Below, one piece after another: positions 1 through 5,536 of a stretch of 7,700 bases of DNA. The stretch is from Minisyncoccota bacterium (GTDB lineage Bacteria > Patescibacteriota > Minisyncoccia > Phycocordibacterales > Phycocordibacteraceae), in assembly GCA_028687085.1 (NCBI GenBank), contig JAQUAU010000035.1, forward strand, positions 1-7,700. The letters run 5' to 3'. Numbering within the stretch: position 1 is the first letter of the stretch; the number at the start of each line of letters is the position of its first letter. Position numbers and translations under genes: made by a program. The notes under the pieces were generated by a model. The model did no database searches, was not told the origin of the DNA, and saw only the letters and a list, made by a program, of their open reading frames with translations.

Positions 1-49
1 TGTGGGAACCTATAAAGCCAGCTCCCCCGGTAACAGCGACTTTTTTCAT
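1..49 (-). CDS. NAD-dependent sugar epimerase/dehydratase, 5' end only (partial)
   Basis: Only the first 16 codons are in the window: MKKVAVTGGAGFIGSH. The TGGAGFIGSH stretch is the nucleotide-binding Rossmann signature (GxxGxxG) of the extended short-chain dehydrogenase family, which includes UDP-glucose 4-epimerase, UDP-glucuronate decarboxylase, UDP-glucuronate 4-epimerase and dTDP-glucose/GDP-mannose dehydratases. The ATG overlaps the TGA stop of the dehydrogenase gene before it (ATGA at 49-46), which implies translational coupling. Because it follows a UDP-glucose-dehydrogenase-like gene, a UDP-glucuronate-consuming enzyme (decarboxylase or 4-epimerase) is an attractive guess, but 16 residues cannot separate the subfamilies. 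The family call is firm; the substrate is unknown. Confidence 0.85.
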   Translation of the reverse strand, partial: MKKVAVTGGAGFIGSH

Positions 50-909
50 ATGTTCCCATACACGCCCTGAAGGAGATCGAGATCCTTCTTGCTCTCCTTC
101 AGAAGAGCGATGTTTTTATTCTCGATTGACTTAAATGTCTCGACCCCGGCAGGATTCCCTACTCGACTTTCATAGAGATCGCGGAGAGCCGCAAAATCTT
201 TTATAAAGCAGTGCCCACCCGCGCCTCGGCCTGTTTTGTGTATGGGCTTTGCATACCGATGTGCAATGTATGGGTCCGCTTGGAGTGCCTGCTCTATTGG
301 AGTCCAATTTGCGCCCGACTTCTGTGCGAGCTCATACATGAGATTGAAAAAGATTATCTCAACGTAACCACTCCCATTGTGCGCATATTTAATGAGCTCT
401 GCCTCAGTACTGTCACACGTTAGTGAAAAGGGGGCAGGCGGGAGGATCGCGTGAATCTGTTCTGCCGCCGCCTTGTGCGCGGCGTCATCTGCCGCCGCGC
501 CAAGAATGTTCGAGAAGGGATGCGCCGCATCGTGTGTCGCGGTCGCTTCAGAAAGAAATTCAGGAGAATAGAAGACGATACGGTCGGGGTAGTGCGACTG
601 GAATGATTTCGTCGTACCGGGAACAATGGTTGATTTTACTATGACAATTTTCCCCGCCCCCACGAGACCGATAGCATCGCGCACAATAGAGTCATCAAAG
701 CCTGTTGGTGTAGTCGGCGTTGGAACCGCAATAAAGACGATGTTGCAATTCTGTATCTTTTCTTTGTTATTCAAATGCGGTTCCTCAAGTGCATACCGCA
801 CTACCGGGTAGCCGCGATGCTCAAAATCATCGGCATAATGCTTGCCGATGTAGCCCTGTCCTACGAAGCCAATGAGTGGCTTCTCCCTCTCGCCAGGAGT
901 CATTTGCAT
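46..909 (-). CDS. UDP-glucose/GDP-mannose dehydrogenase family protein, short form without the C-terminal domain
   Basis: Probable cytoplasmic NAD-dependent nucleotide-sugar dehydrogenase that oxidises C6 of a UDP- or GDP-sugar to the uronic acid for glycan synthesis. With the ATG at 909 the protein has 287 residues. An N-terminal Rossmann motif GFVGQGYIG lies near residues 14-22. The family catalytic elements follow: SPEFLSEA near 115-122, ELIKYAHN near 171-178 with the expected Lys and Asn, and GAGGHCFIKD near 229-238 with the nucleophilic Cys at 234 and KD at 237-238. Family members are usually about 400-450 residues with a C-terminal UDP-binding domain; here only about 50 residues follow the Cys, so that domain is missing. 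The frame stays open upstream to a TTG at 1038, but that stretch covers a glycosyltransferase remnant in another frame and has no family similarity. ATG at 903 is an alternative start. No strong Shine-Dalgarno is seen. The stop overlaps the next gene's ATG. Confidence 0.85.
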   Translation of the reverse strand: MQMTPGEREKPLIGFVGQGYIGKHYADDFEHRGYPVVRYALEEPHLNNKEKIQNCNIVFIAVPTPTTPTGFDDSIVRDAIGLVGAGKIVIVKSTIVPGTTKSFQSHYPDRIVFYSPEFLSEATATHDAAHPFSNILGAAADDAAHKAAAEQIHAILPPAPFSLTCDSTEAELIKYAHNGSGYVEIIFFNLMYELAQKSGANWTPIEQALQADPYIAHRYAKPIHKTGRGAGGHCFIKDFAALRDLYESRVGNPAGVETFKSIENKNIALLKESKKDLDLLQGVYGNI

Positions 910-952
910 GACTTTAACATGAGCCTTGAGCCAATTCCATACAAACGGAAAC

Positions 953-1066
953 TCATGCCACGAACCCGAGGTTTCTGCTCGGCGAGAACTCCTCGATCCA
1001 GCGCACGAAAAACCCGAGGACGGGGTCCTCGGTATCAACTGCCTGTGTGATTATCAACAACCTCAT
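953..1066 (-). pseudogene. 5' remnant of a GT4-type glycosyltransferase
   Basis: A 37-codon frame runs from ATG at 1066 to TGA at 953. It begins MRLLIITQAVDTEDPVLGFF and continues VRWIEEF. This closely resembles the first ~28 residues of a glycosyltransferase group common in CPR genomes, whose N-terminus has the pattern LLIxTQxVDxxDPxLGFFxxWIEEF. That comparison is from memory. From about position 985 downwards the family pattern stops (SPSRNLGFVA, then stop), and no other frame resumes it before the dehydrogenase. The body of the gene, several hundred codons, is therefore gone, and a deletion or recombination joint probably lies near 980. There is no clear Shine-Dalgarno in front of the ATG. 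A short functional peptide is possible but less likely than a decayed gene. Confidence 0.7.
1005..1033 (-). terminator. Possible intrinsic terminator or attenuator, overlapping remnant coding sequence
   Basis: The arms 1014-1021 (CCGAGGAC) and 1025-1032 (GTCCTCGG) are perfectly complementary, with a 3-nt loop. Read on the minus strand, the stem is followed by GTTTTTC, as in a Rho-independent terminator. The same bases encode the TEDPVLGFF motif of the glycosyltransferase remnant (GAG GAC CCC GTC CTC GGG TTT TTC), so the hairpin may be a by-product of codon choice. It lies between any promoter upstream of 1066 and the dehydrogenase start at 909. Confidence 0.35.
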
Positions 1067-1067
1067 A

Positions 1068-1095
1068 TTGACTTTTTGTAGGGTAGGTATATCAT
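1068..1095 (+). promoter_or_regulatory. Candidate sigma70-type promoter facing right
   Basis: TTGACT at 1068-1073 matches 5 of 6 bases of the -35 consensus. TATCAT at 1090-1095 matches 5 of 6 of the -10 consensus. The spacer is 16 nt. A start site near 1102 would put a transcript directly into the small frame and hairpins that end at 1189. This is the only good plus-strand promoter I noticed in the window, and it points against all other genes. Consensus matching alone cannot prove it. Confidence 0.45.
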
Positions 1096-1105
1096 ACTTA
1101 GACAA

Positions 1106-1189
1106 ATGCCTTCGGGCCGACTCTACCGCAAGGTAGAGGTAAAGAAGAAGAACAACTCAGGGAATCAATCCCCTGAGTTGTTCTTTTAA
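1106..1189 (+). CDS. Possible 27-residue basic microprotein
   Basis: ATG at 1106-1108 to TAA at 1187-1189. The peptide begins MPSGRLYRKVEVKKKNN and ends PELFF; it is Lys/Arg-rich in the middle. There is no Shine-Dalgarno, but the predicted transcription start is only about 4 nt before the ATG, so leaderless translation is conceivable. The last ten codons lie in the terminator hairpin, so their sequence may be set by RNA structure rather than by protein function. No homologous family is recognised. It is a competing or additional reading of the small transcript entry, and chance is a real alternative at this length. Confidence 0.25.
   Translation: MPSGRLYRKVEVKKKNNSGNQSPELFF
1148..1189. terminator. 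Bidirectional intrinsic terminator between convergent units
   Basis: A perfect 15-bp stem pairs 1148-1162 with 1171-1185 around an 8-nt loop. On the plus strand it runs into TTCTTTTAAA; on the minus strand it is followed by CTTCTTTA. It would end the glycosyltransferase/toxin operon from the right and the candidate small transcript from the left. The toxin's TGA stop (1159-1157) lies inside the stem, so ribosomes finishing that gene would cover part of the hairpin. Confidence 0.8.
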
Positions 1190-1561
1190 AGAAATAAAGT
1201 CGTCTTGCGCCATGCGTCCAATCAGGTGACTCAGTCTTTTTGAGTCCAACAAGCGCAGTTGCGAAAGAATCGCGACGCTTGGAGTTGAACCGAGGAATGA
1301 GAAAGCGAAGTAGTATGCGCGCGCATGTTCAGAAATATGCTTCTGCGCCGATGTGAGCGGGATTGCCCAGAATATCCGGTTGTTGAACTTTCTCACAATC
1401 AACACTGGGCGCAGAAAGTCATCCCCCTTTCCGTCTTGCTCGAACCCGACATTCAACCCCATGCGGCAATACCAGATTTCGCGTTCACGAAACCCAGGAC
1501 CGACGAGTGTGCGATCGATTCTTTTTTTGCCCTCATTCCACCCATCAAAATCTTTTTCCAT
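1157..1561 (-). CDS. MazF/PemK-family toxin (endoribonuclease), solitary
   Basis: 134 residues. MazF/PemK proteins are sequence-specific mRNA-cleaving RNases, normally paired with an antitoxin. The core fits the family: REIWYCRMGLNVGFEQDGKG at 26-45, FLRPVLIVRKF near 49-59 with the conserved Arg51, WAIPLTS near 65-71 with the Thr/Ser pair, and AILSQLRLLDSKRL near 97-110. The N-terminal FDGWNEGKK segment before the core is, to my recollection, usual in CPR members and supports this start. The ATG lies 9 nt after the stop of the preceding glycosyltransferase gene; an AGGA sits only 2 nt before the ATG. No antitoxin-like gene is next to it on either side. It may have lost its partner, work with a distant one, or have another role. 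The fold call is confident; toxin activity is inferred. Confidence 0.85.
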   Translation of the reverse strand: MEKDFDGWNEGKKRIDRTLVGPGFREREIWYCRMGLNVGFEQDGKGDDFLRPVLIVRKFNNRIFWAIPLTSAQKHISEHARAYYFAFSFLGSTPSVAILSQLRLLDSKRLSHLIGRMAQDDFISLKEQLRGLIP

Positions 1562-1570
1562 ATTCCTATA

Positions 1571-2701
1571 TTAACGCACGAGCCGGGCGAGATCGGCCGC
1601 GATGCGCGAGGGAATATCGCCGACTGACGCGAGGTGCGTGCGCGCCGTATCCTCAGCATGCCGCGGGAGCTCTTGCCGCACGGCATTGTCTTCGATGAAG
1701 CCGACAATGCCGAGAGAAAGCGCCGTCGGGTCGGCCACCGGTACGGCGAGCACGTCTTCGTAGCCCTTGAACACTTCGCCTACGATGCCGACATCGGTCG
1801 TGATGATGGGCACCTTGGCGAGCGCCGCTTCGAGAAGAGTCCTGCTGTACCCCTCATAGGCGCTCGCTTGGATAAAGGCCTGGGCGCTCGACATAAGTCC
1901 CCGTACATTGGGACGATTGCCGAGAAAGATGACTTTATCCGCGAGGTCGAGCGAGTGCGCCATCCGCTCGAGCTTCCCCCTTTCACTCCCCTCGCCGACG
2001 ATGAAAAGGCCAACCATCGGATAATGCTTTATGACGAGCTTGAGCGCCGCCAAGATGTCCTCAACGCGCTTCTCAGGCTCTAAACGCCCTACAGCGACGA
2101 GTGCGAAGGTAAAGAGGTGGGCAGGCAGACGTACCGGCTCGGGCACGAGCGCATCAACCCAAACAGGAATGACGGAAGGGTCGACGATCTTTGAACCGTA
2201 CCGATCGAGAAGCGACGCCTTCACGCGCTCTGACACGGCGCGGATGCCGGCGGCCTCTGGCAAGACACGATCGGCAACTCTGAGGCGCCAACGATTCAGG
2301 AGCGGCTGACGCACCGAGGGCGACCGCCAATTGCCGCTCCGTATGAACCACGGCGAGAGAAAGTCGGTGTGCACTTGGATATGCAGTCGCGCAGAAGTGC
2401 CCTGGAGTGCCCGGAGAGCGGCGAGCCCGTGCTCAAACGGGTCCTGCGCCGATACCACTTCGATAGAGTGTTCGAGGATAAGTGCGTGCGCACGAGCGGC
2501 GAGCGCACGCACGCGGAATATGTTCCATGCCTGCACCGGATGAAGAAATAGGTTACCCTCCTGTTCATCACGCGCATAAGGACCAGCAAGAGAGACGATG
2601 TGCAATTCTCCTAAAGCGGCGGCATACGAGCGCATGCGCGCTCGCGTCGCGCTCTCTGCGTCGAATAGTGTCGGGTCGTTGGATACAAATAAGACTTTCA
2701 T
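1571..2701 (-). CDS. Glycosyltransferase, GT4 type (GT-B fold), third of three
   Basis: 376 residues, a normal GT-B length. It would transfer a sugar from a nucleotide donor to a growing glycan or lipid-linked acceptor at the inner face of the membrane; no membrane segment is seen. The N-terminal acceptor domain starts MKVLFVSNDP, with ESATRARMRSY near 16-26 as in CPR relatives. The C-terminal donor domain starts near 197 and shows VGRLEPEKR (204-212), a GEGSERGKLERMA stretch (236-248), VIFLGNRPNV (257-266) and the EX7E motif E283-E291 in EGYSRTLLE. The start ATG overlaps the stop of the gene before it (ATGA at 2701-2698), so the two are probably translationally coupled. The donor and acceptor sugars cannot be told from sequence. 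Confidence 0.92.
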   Translation of the reverse strand: MKVLFVSNDPTLFDAESATRARMRSYAAALGELHIVSLAGPYARDEQEGNLFLHPVQAWNIFRVRALAARAHALILEHSIEVVSAQDPFEHGLAALRALQGTSARLHIQVHTDFLSPWFIRSGNWRSPSVRQPLLNRWRLRVADRVLPEAAGIRAVSERVKASLLDRYGSKIVDPSVIPVWVDALVPEPVRLPAHLFTFALVAVGRLEPEKRVEDILAALKLVIKHYPMVGLFIVGEGSERGKLERMAHSLDLADKVIFLGNRPNVRGLMSSAQAFIQASAYEGYSRTLLEAALAKVPIITTDVGIVGEVFKGYEDVLAVPVADPTALSLGIVGFIEDNAVRQELPRHAEDTARTHLASVGDIPSRIAADLARLVR

Positions 2702-3702
2702 AATTCTTGCATTACTGCTGCAGTCTGCGAGAACATCGCTTCGGTTGAAAATTTCCCAACGCGAGCTAATGCCGTCTGTGCTCTCACACGCGCAGCAGCC
2801 GGATCATCTTTCACGTGCCTTAGAGCGGCATACAGTGCCTCTTCATCACCCGGTGGGACAAGAAGGCCAGTCACGCCGTCTTCGACGAGTTCTGCATTGC
2901 CCCCCGCATCAGTGGCAATAACGGGGGTACCGAGCATCATGGCTTCAAGAAGCGCATGCGGAAACCCTTCATAGGTAGAGTTTAAGACGAACACATCAGC
3001 GCTCTTTACCCACCCGAGTGCTGCTGCACGAGAAAGACCAGAAGCAATGAAACAATGCCAATCACGTTCACGAGCCACAACGCGTTCAATCGCTTCAAAC
3101 CCTTTCCACGGCACGCGCCGCCCAGAAGAGACCACGAGAAAGCCGGCCGGCCTAGCAGAAGGAAGAATCGGAGTCACGATTTCAACACTGTTATATATAA
3201 CCTTTATCTTGTCATTTGAAATACCCCACGCTGTCACGATGCCCTTCAAGTATTCACTCGGCACGATCACCCGCGTCGCGGCTGCCGCGACGCGAGCTTC
3301 AATTGCCTGTAAGCGACGTACGAACCATGACGGCTGCTTCGTCTGCACGAACGCATCAAGGTTTTGAGTGACGCCGAACCGCTGCTGACCTTGTTCCCAC
3401 GCATAGTCGCCGACGATCTTCACCACAAACGGCTTCCCTGCTTTTTGAGCCGCCTTCATCGCCGGAAGGCCAACCGAGACCGGATCGAGAGCGAGCACCA
3501 TGTCCGCATGTCGTGCCGCCTTGAGCACGCGCCGATAATACGCGTAATGCCGGATAATCTTCGGCAAGTGCCGCACCTCGCTGAACTTCACGAGTTCGAC
3601 TTCAATACCCTTCTCCGGCAATCCTTTCTCCAGGAGTGCCGCATAGGTCGCTGGGCCGCCTATTTCAGGCGGATAGAGAGGGGTCGCGATAACGAGCTTC
3701 AT
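2698..3702 (-). CDS. Glycosyltransferase, GT4 type, with a shortened donor domain
   Basis: 334 residues. The N-terminus MKLVIATPLYPPEIGGPATY carries the glycine-rich acceptor-side loop of GT4 enzymes. KIVGDYAWEQ follows near 95-104 and PSEYLKGIV near 148-156. In the donor domain SSGRRVPWKG (192-201) has the usual Arg and Lys, EX7E is E245-E253 in EGFPHALLE, and GTPVIATDAGG and GLLVPPGD follow. The segment that normally joins the donor-domain core (GxGPxxxxL...VxFxGxV, about 25 residues) is missing: sequence passes from DWHCFIASGL straight to ALGWVKSADVFVL (about 214-240). The reading frame is intact, so this is an in-frame loss or a subfamily trait. The start is 9 nt after the preceding gene's stop, with only a short AGG as ribosome site. 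Confidence 0.9.
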   Translation of the reverse strand: MKLVIATPLYPPEIGGPATYAALLEKGLPEKGIEVELVKFSEVRHLPKIIRHYAYYRRVLKAARHADMVLALDPVSVGLPAMKAAQKAGKPFVVKIVGDYAWEQGQQRFGVTQNLDAFVQTKQPSWFVRRLQAIEARVAAAATRVIVPSEYLKGIVTAWGISNDKIKVIYNSVEIVTPILPSARPAGFLVVSSGRRVPWKGFEAIERVVARERDWHCFIASGLSRAAALGWVKSADVFVLNSTYEGFPHALLEAMMLGTPVIATDAGGNAELVEDGVTGLLVPPGDEEALYAALRHVKDDPAAARVRAQTALARVGKFSTEAMFSQTAAVMQEL

Positions 3703-3711
3703 ACGCCTATT

Positions 3712-4920
3712 CTAGCGGTTTTTACCCGCACTATCGAAGACCTCTCTCATCTTGTGCGCGATAAGATTCCAGTCATATTTCTCAATCGCCATCTGCTTGG
3801 CCGTCGCCTTTACGCGCTCGACTTGCTCAGGATGCGCGAGGATGTCTCGCACTGCCTCTGCGATCTGTTCTGGAGAGTCCTTATCGACTGCCCAGCCGGT
3901 CGTCTCCCTGTCAGGGTTGCGCTTCGCGTCATAGAGAAAATCTGCGATGCCGCCCTCCTGTGTGGCGATGACCGGCAACTCCGCCGCCATCGCCTCTACG
4001 AACACGATACCGAACCCTTCAGAAAGCGACGGGCGAATGTACACATCGGATACTTTGAGATACTTCGGCATTTCTGCGTGGCCGATCTGTCCCATAAAGC
4101 GCGCCCTCTCCCCGACGCCCAATTCTTTTGCGAGTGACTTCAACATCGCCTCATCAGGCCCGATACCGTAGATGATGAACGAAACATTTTCAGGGAGGAG
4201 CGGGAGCGCGCGGATGACGTCGTCAACGGCGTTCTTCTTCACCAGACGAGACGTGGTTATGAGATAGATATCGCCTTCTTTCTTGCCGAGCTTCTCTTTG
4301 AGCGCGTCCAGCTCTTCTCGCGGATACGTCTGTGAGAAATGCATGGCGTTTACGCCGTTTGGGACCACTGCGAGCTCACCCCGGTAGCCCATGGAGCGCA
4401 CAAATCGCTCCAGATAAGTGGAGGTCGTGATAGCGAAATCTGCCTTGGTGAACACGCGCGTAAAGAGCGGCAAGAGGATGCCGACGCGCTTCTTCAGGTA
4501 GTCGATAGGGTCGCCGTCGTCTGCACGGACGATGTAGGGCACCCTCGGGAACAGGTATTTGAAAAAGAGCGGTGCGAACGACGCATAACTCGTCATCACT
4601 GAGCAGACGGCGTCATACCTCTTTCGGCGATGCAACACTGCGGCATAGGCGAACGCCCAAAACGGATAGAGATATTTATTGAGTGCAAGCGGGAATCTCT
4701 TCATATCGGTCATCGTTGCGCCCCTCTTTGTGAAGCCGATGCGAAACACGTCGATGTTGCCCACGCGCTCGAACTTCGGCAAGCTTGAATCGAATCGGAG
4801 CGTAATCATATCAAACGCGTAGTCGCTCGGTGAGATGCGATCTGTCGTCTCCTTAATCGCCACCTCCGCGCCCCCGATGAAGGGGTGATAGGTGAGCGAG
4901 AAGAAGAGGATACGTTTCAT
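3712..4920 (-). CDS. Glycosyltransferase, GT4 type, first of three
   Basis: 402 residues and complete. The N-terminus MKRILFFSLTYHPFIGGAEV has the GGxE-type loop of GT4 enzymes. FPRVPYIVRADDGD (124-137) and AITTSTYLERFV (163-174) are acceptor-domain landmarks, and VVPNGVN (185-191) marks the domain boundary. The donor domain shows TTSRLVKKNAVDDVIRAL (222-239), YGIGPDEAMLKSLAKELG (251-268), ARFMGQIGHAEMPKYL (273-288) and EX7E at E301-E309 in EGFGIVFVE. A GGAG ribosome-binding site at 4930-4927, 6 nt from the ATG, fixes the start. One base separates it from the stop of the cupin gene before it, so the two are almost certainly co-transcribed. Likely role: surface-glycan assembly at the cytoplasmic membrane face; substrates unknown. 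Confidence 0.93.
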   Translation of the reverse strand: MKRILFFSLTYHPFIGGAEVAIKETTDRISPSDYAFDMITLRFDSSLPKFERVGNIDVFRIGFTKRGATMTDMKRFPLALNKYLYPFWAFAYAAVLHRRKRYDAVCSVMTSYASFAPLFFKYLFPRVPYIVRADDGDPIDYLKKRVGILLPLFTRVFTKADFAITTSTYLERFVRSMGYRGELAVVPNGVNAMHFSQTYPREELDALKEKLGKKEGDIYLITTSRLVKKNAVDDVIRALPLLPENVSFIIYGIGPDEAMLKSLAKELGVGERARFMGQIGHAEMPKYLKVSDVYIRPSLSEGFGIVFVEAMAAELPVIATQEGGIADFLYDAKRNPDRETTGWAVDKDSPEQIAEAVRDILAHPEQVERVKATAKQMAIEKYDWNLIAHKMREVFDSAGKNR

Positions 4921-4921
4921 A

Positions 4922-5431
4922 TTATTCTCCGTTCCAGTCGGGCGTGAACGCCTGAGCGTACGGCCTTGGTGTCTGCGTCGTCAGGACTTTCGCATAAGCA
5001 TTTGAAAAATTGGCTACGGTATGGCGTTTGCCGTTGTCGTCGAATACCATGTCGCCAGTTCGGAGCACTTTTGAGCTATTTTTTATTTCTCGTACATCTT
5101 TGTTATCCAACGAATCATCCTCTATATAAGAAACCTCCCCGCGTTCAACAACCGTTATTTCGTAGCAATTTTTATGGATATGGAAAGGTTGAATGTGTCC
5201 CGGGGGTATCTCGGTGAGTATCAACCTGACCGGGACCATGCCGCCTTCGTTATTTTCTACATCAGTATAGTGATATCGAATCTCGAAATTTTTCTCGCGT
5301 GCATCGTCAATAATTGACTGGAAATCATCCGTTTCCGAGACAAAAAATTTCTTATACTGCCCCTCTTCCTTTACTTCCTTTGCAGGGTCGATTATCGCAA
5401 AACTAACAAAACCCGGAGAGGCAATTCTCAT
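4922..5431 (-). CDS. Single-domain cupin protein
   Basis: 169 residues. The C-terminal half is a cupin barrel with both motifs. Motif 1 is G78-HIQPF-H84-I-H86-KNCY-E91, then G98. Motif 2 is G126-DMVFDD-N-G134-KR-H137-TVA-N141. The metal ligands expected from the family (H84, H86, E91, H137) are all present. The N-terminal ~60 residues are charged and unassigned. Cupins include sugar isomerases, epimerases, dioxygenases and sugar-binding regulators. At the head of a glycosyltransferase operon a role in sugar modification is plausible but unproven. The gene is visibly AT-richer than its neighbours, with more Lys, Asn and Asp, which may point to separate acquisition. ATG at 5431 is the only reasonable start, but no clear Shine-Dalgarno precedes it. 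Confidence 0.8.
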   Translation of the reverse strand: MRIASPGFVSFAIIDPAKEVKEEGQYKKFFVSETDDFQSIIDDAREKNFEIRYHYTDVENNEGGMVPVRLILTEIPPGHIQPFHIHKNCYEITVVERGEVSYIEDDSLDNKDVREIKNSSKVLRTGDMVFDDNGKRHTVANFSNAYAKVLTTQTPRPYAQAFTPDWNGE

Positions 5432-5485
5432 AGTATGCGCTTTACAGTATCAAAATCCCTGGTAATTACTACCTATAACCAAAGG

Positions 5486-5513
5486 AAAAGGCCGGGGGTT
5501 ACCCAGCCTTTTT
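5486..5513. terminator. Intrinsic terminator after the SDR/small-protein unit
   Basis: The outer arms AAAAGGC (5486-5492) and GCCTTTT (5506-5512) pair; an inner GGG/CCC (5496-5498 with 5502-5504) extends the stem. On the minus strand it ends in GCCTTTTCCTTT, a good U-tract, just after the 73-residue gene. It also ends in CCTTTTT on the plus strand, so it may work in both directions. It separates the upstream unit from the cupin/glycosyltransferase operon, whose promoter should therefore lie within 5432-5485. I could not fix a convincing -35/-10 pair there. Confidence 0.75.
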
Positions 5514-5536
5514 GGGCGAGTGAATGTCACTCGCCC
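5514..5536. repeat. 10-bp perfect hairpin over the stop codon of the small gene
   Basis: GGGCGAGTGA (5514-5523) pairs perfectly with TCACTCGCCC (5527-5536) around a 3-nt loop. The minus-strand gene's TGA (5529-5527) and last three codons fall in one arm. The sequence after it on the minus strand is AAAAAGG, so by itself it is not a terminator; it lies directly before one. A role in 3'-end protection of the transcript is a guess. Confidence 0.7.

Larger units (their letters stand above)
1102..1189 (+). ncRNA. Candidate small transcript: hairpin-rich sRNA or near-leaderless microprotein mRNA
   Basis: About 88 nt between the candidate promoter and a strong terminator. It contains three successive hairpins: GCC-UUCG-GGC at 1108-1117; a 7-bp stem CTCTACC/GGTAGAG (1121-1127 with 1132-1138) closed by a GCAA (GNRA) tetraloop; and the 15-bp terminator stem. 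UUCG and GNRA loops are typical of structured RNA. The same segment is open as a reading frame from 1106, described as its own entry. It lies at the tail-to-tail junction with the minus-strand toxin gene. I do not recognise it as a known RNA family, and it could also simply be the 3' trailer of the minus-strand operon. Confidence 0.35.

Noticed and set aside
910..1038. N-terminal extension of the dehydrogenase from a TTG at 1038
   Set aside because: It overlaps the glycosyltransferase remnant in another frame, covers a strong hairpin, and shows no similarity to the family; the Rossmann fold starts right after the ATG at 909.
1051..1059. TTATCAACA, one mismatch from a DnaA box
   Set aside because: It falls in the coding part of the glycosyltransferase remnant and near matches of this kind are frequent.
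1315..1326. 12-bp palindrome ATGCGCGCGCAT
   Set aside because: A simple GC alternation inside the toxin gene encoding HARA; likely chance.
1634..2083. Plus-strand open frame of 149 codons
   Set aside because: Antisense to the donor domain of a glycosyltransferase; explained by codon bias of the real gene.
2482..2512. 10-bp inverted repeat GTGCGTGCGC/GCGCACGCAC with an 11-nt loop
   Set aside because: It encodes an Arg/Ala-rich helix in a glycosyltransferase; alternating GC codons readily give such symmetry, and there is no loop or flank resembling the other palindromes.
2627..2644. 7-bp hairpin CGAGCGC/GCGCTCG
   Set aside because: Short, in conserved coding sequence for the start of a glycosyltransferase, and not distinguishable from chance in GC-rich DNA.
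3364..4137. Plus-strand open frame of 257 codons
   Set aside because: It runs antisense through two clear glycosyltransferase genes, has Arg/His/Leu-rich shadow composition and no recognisable motif.
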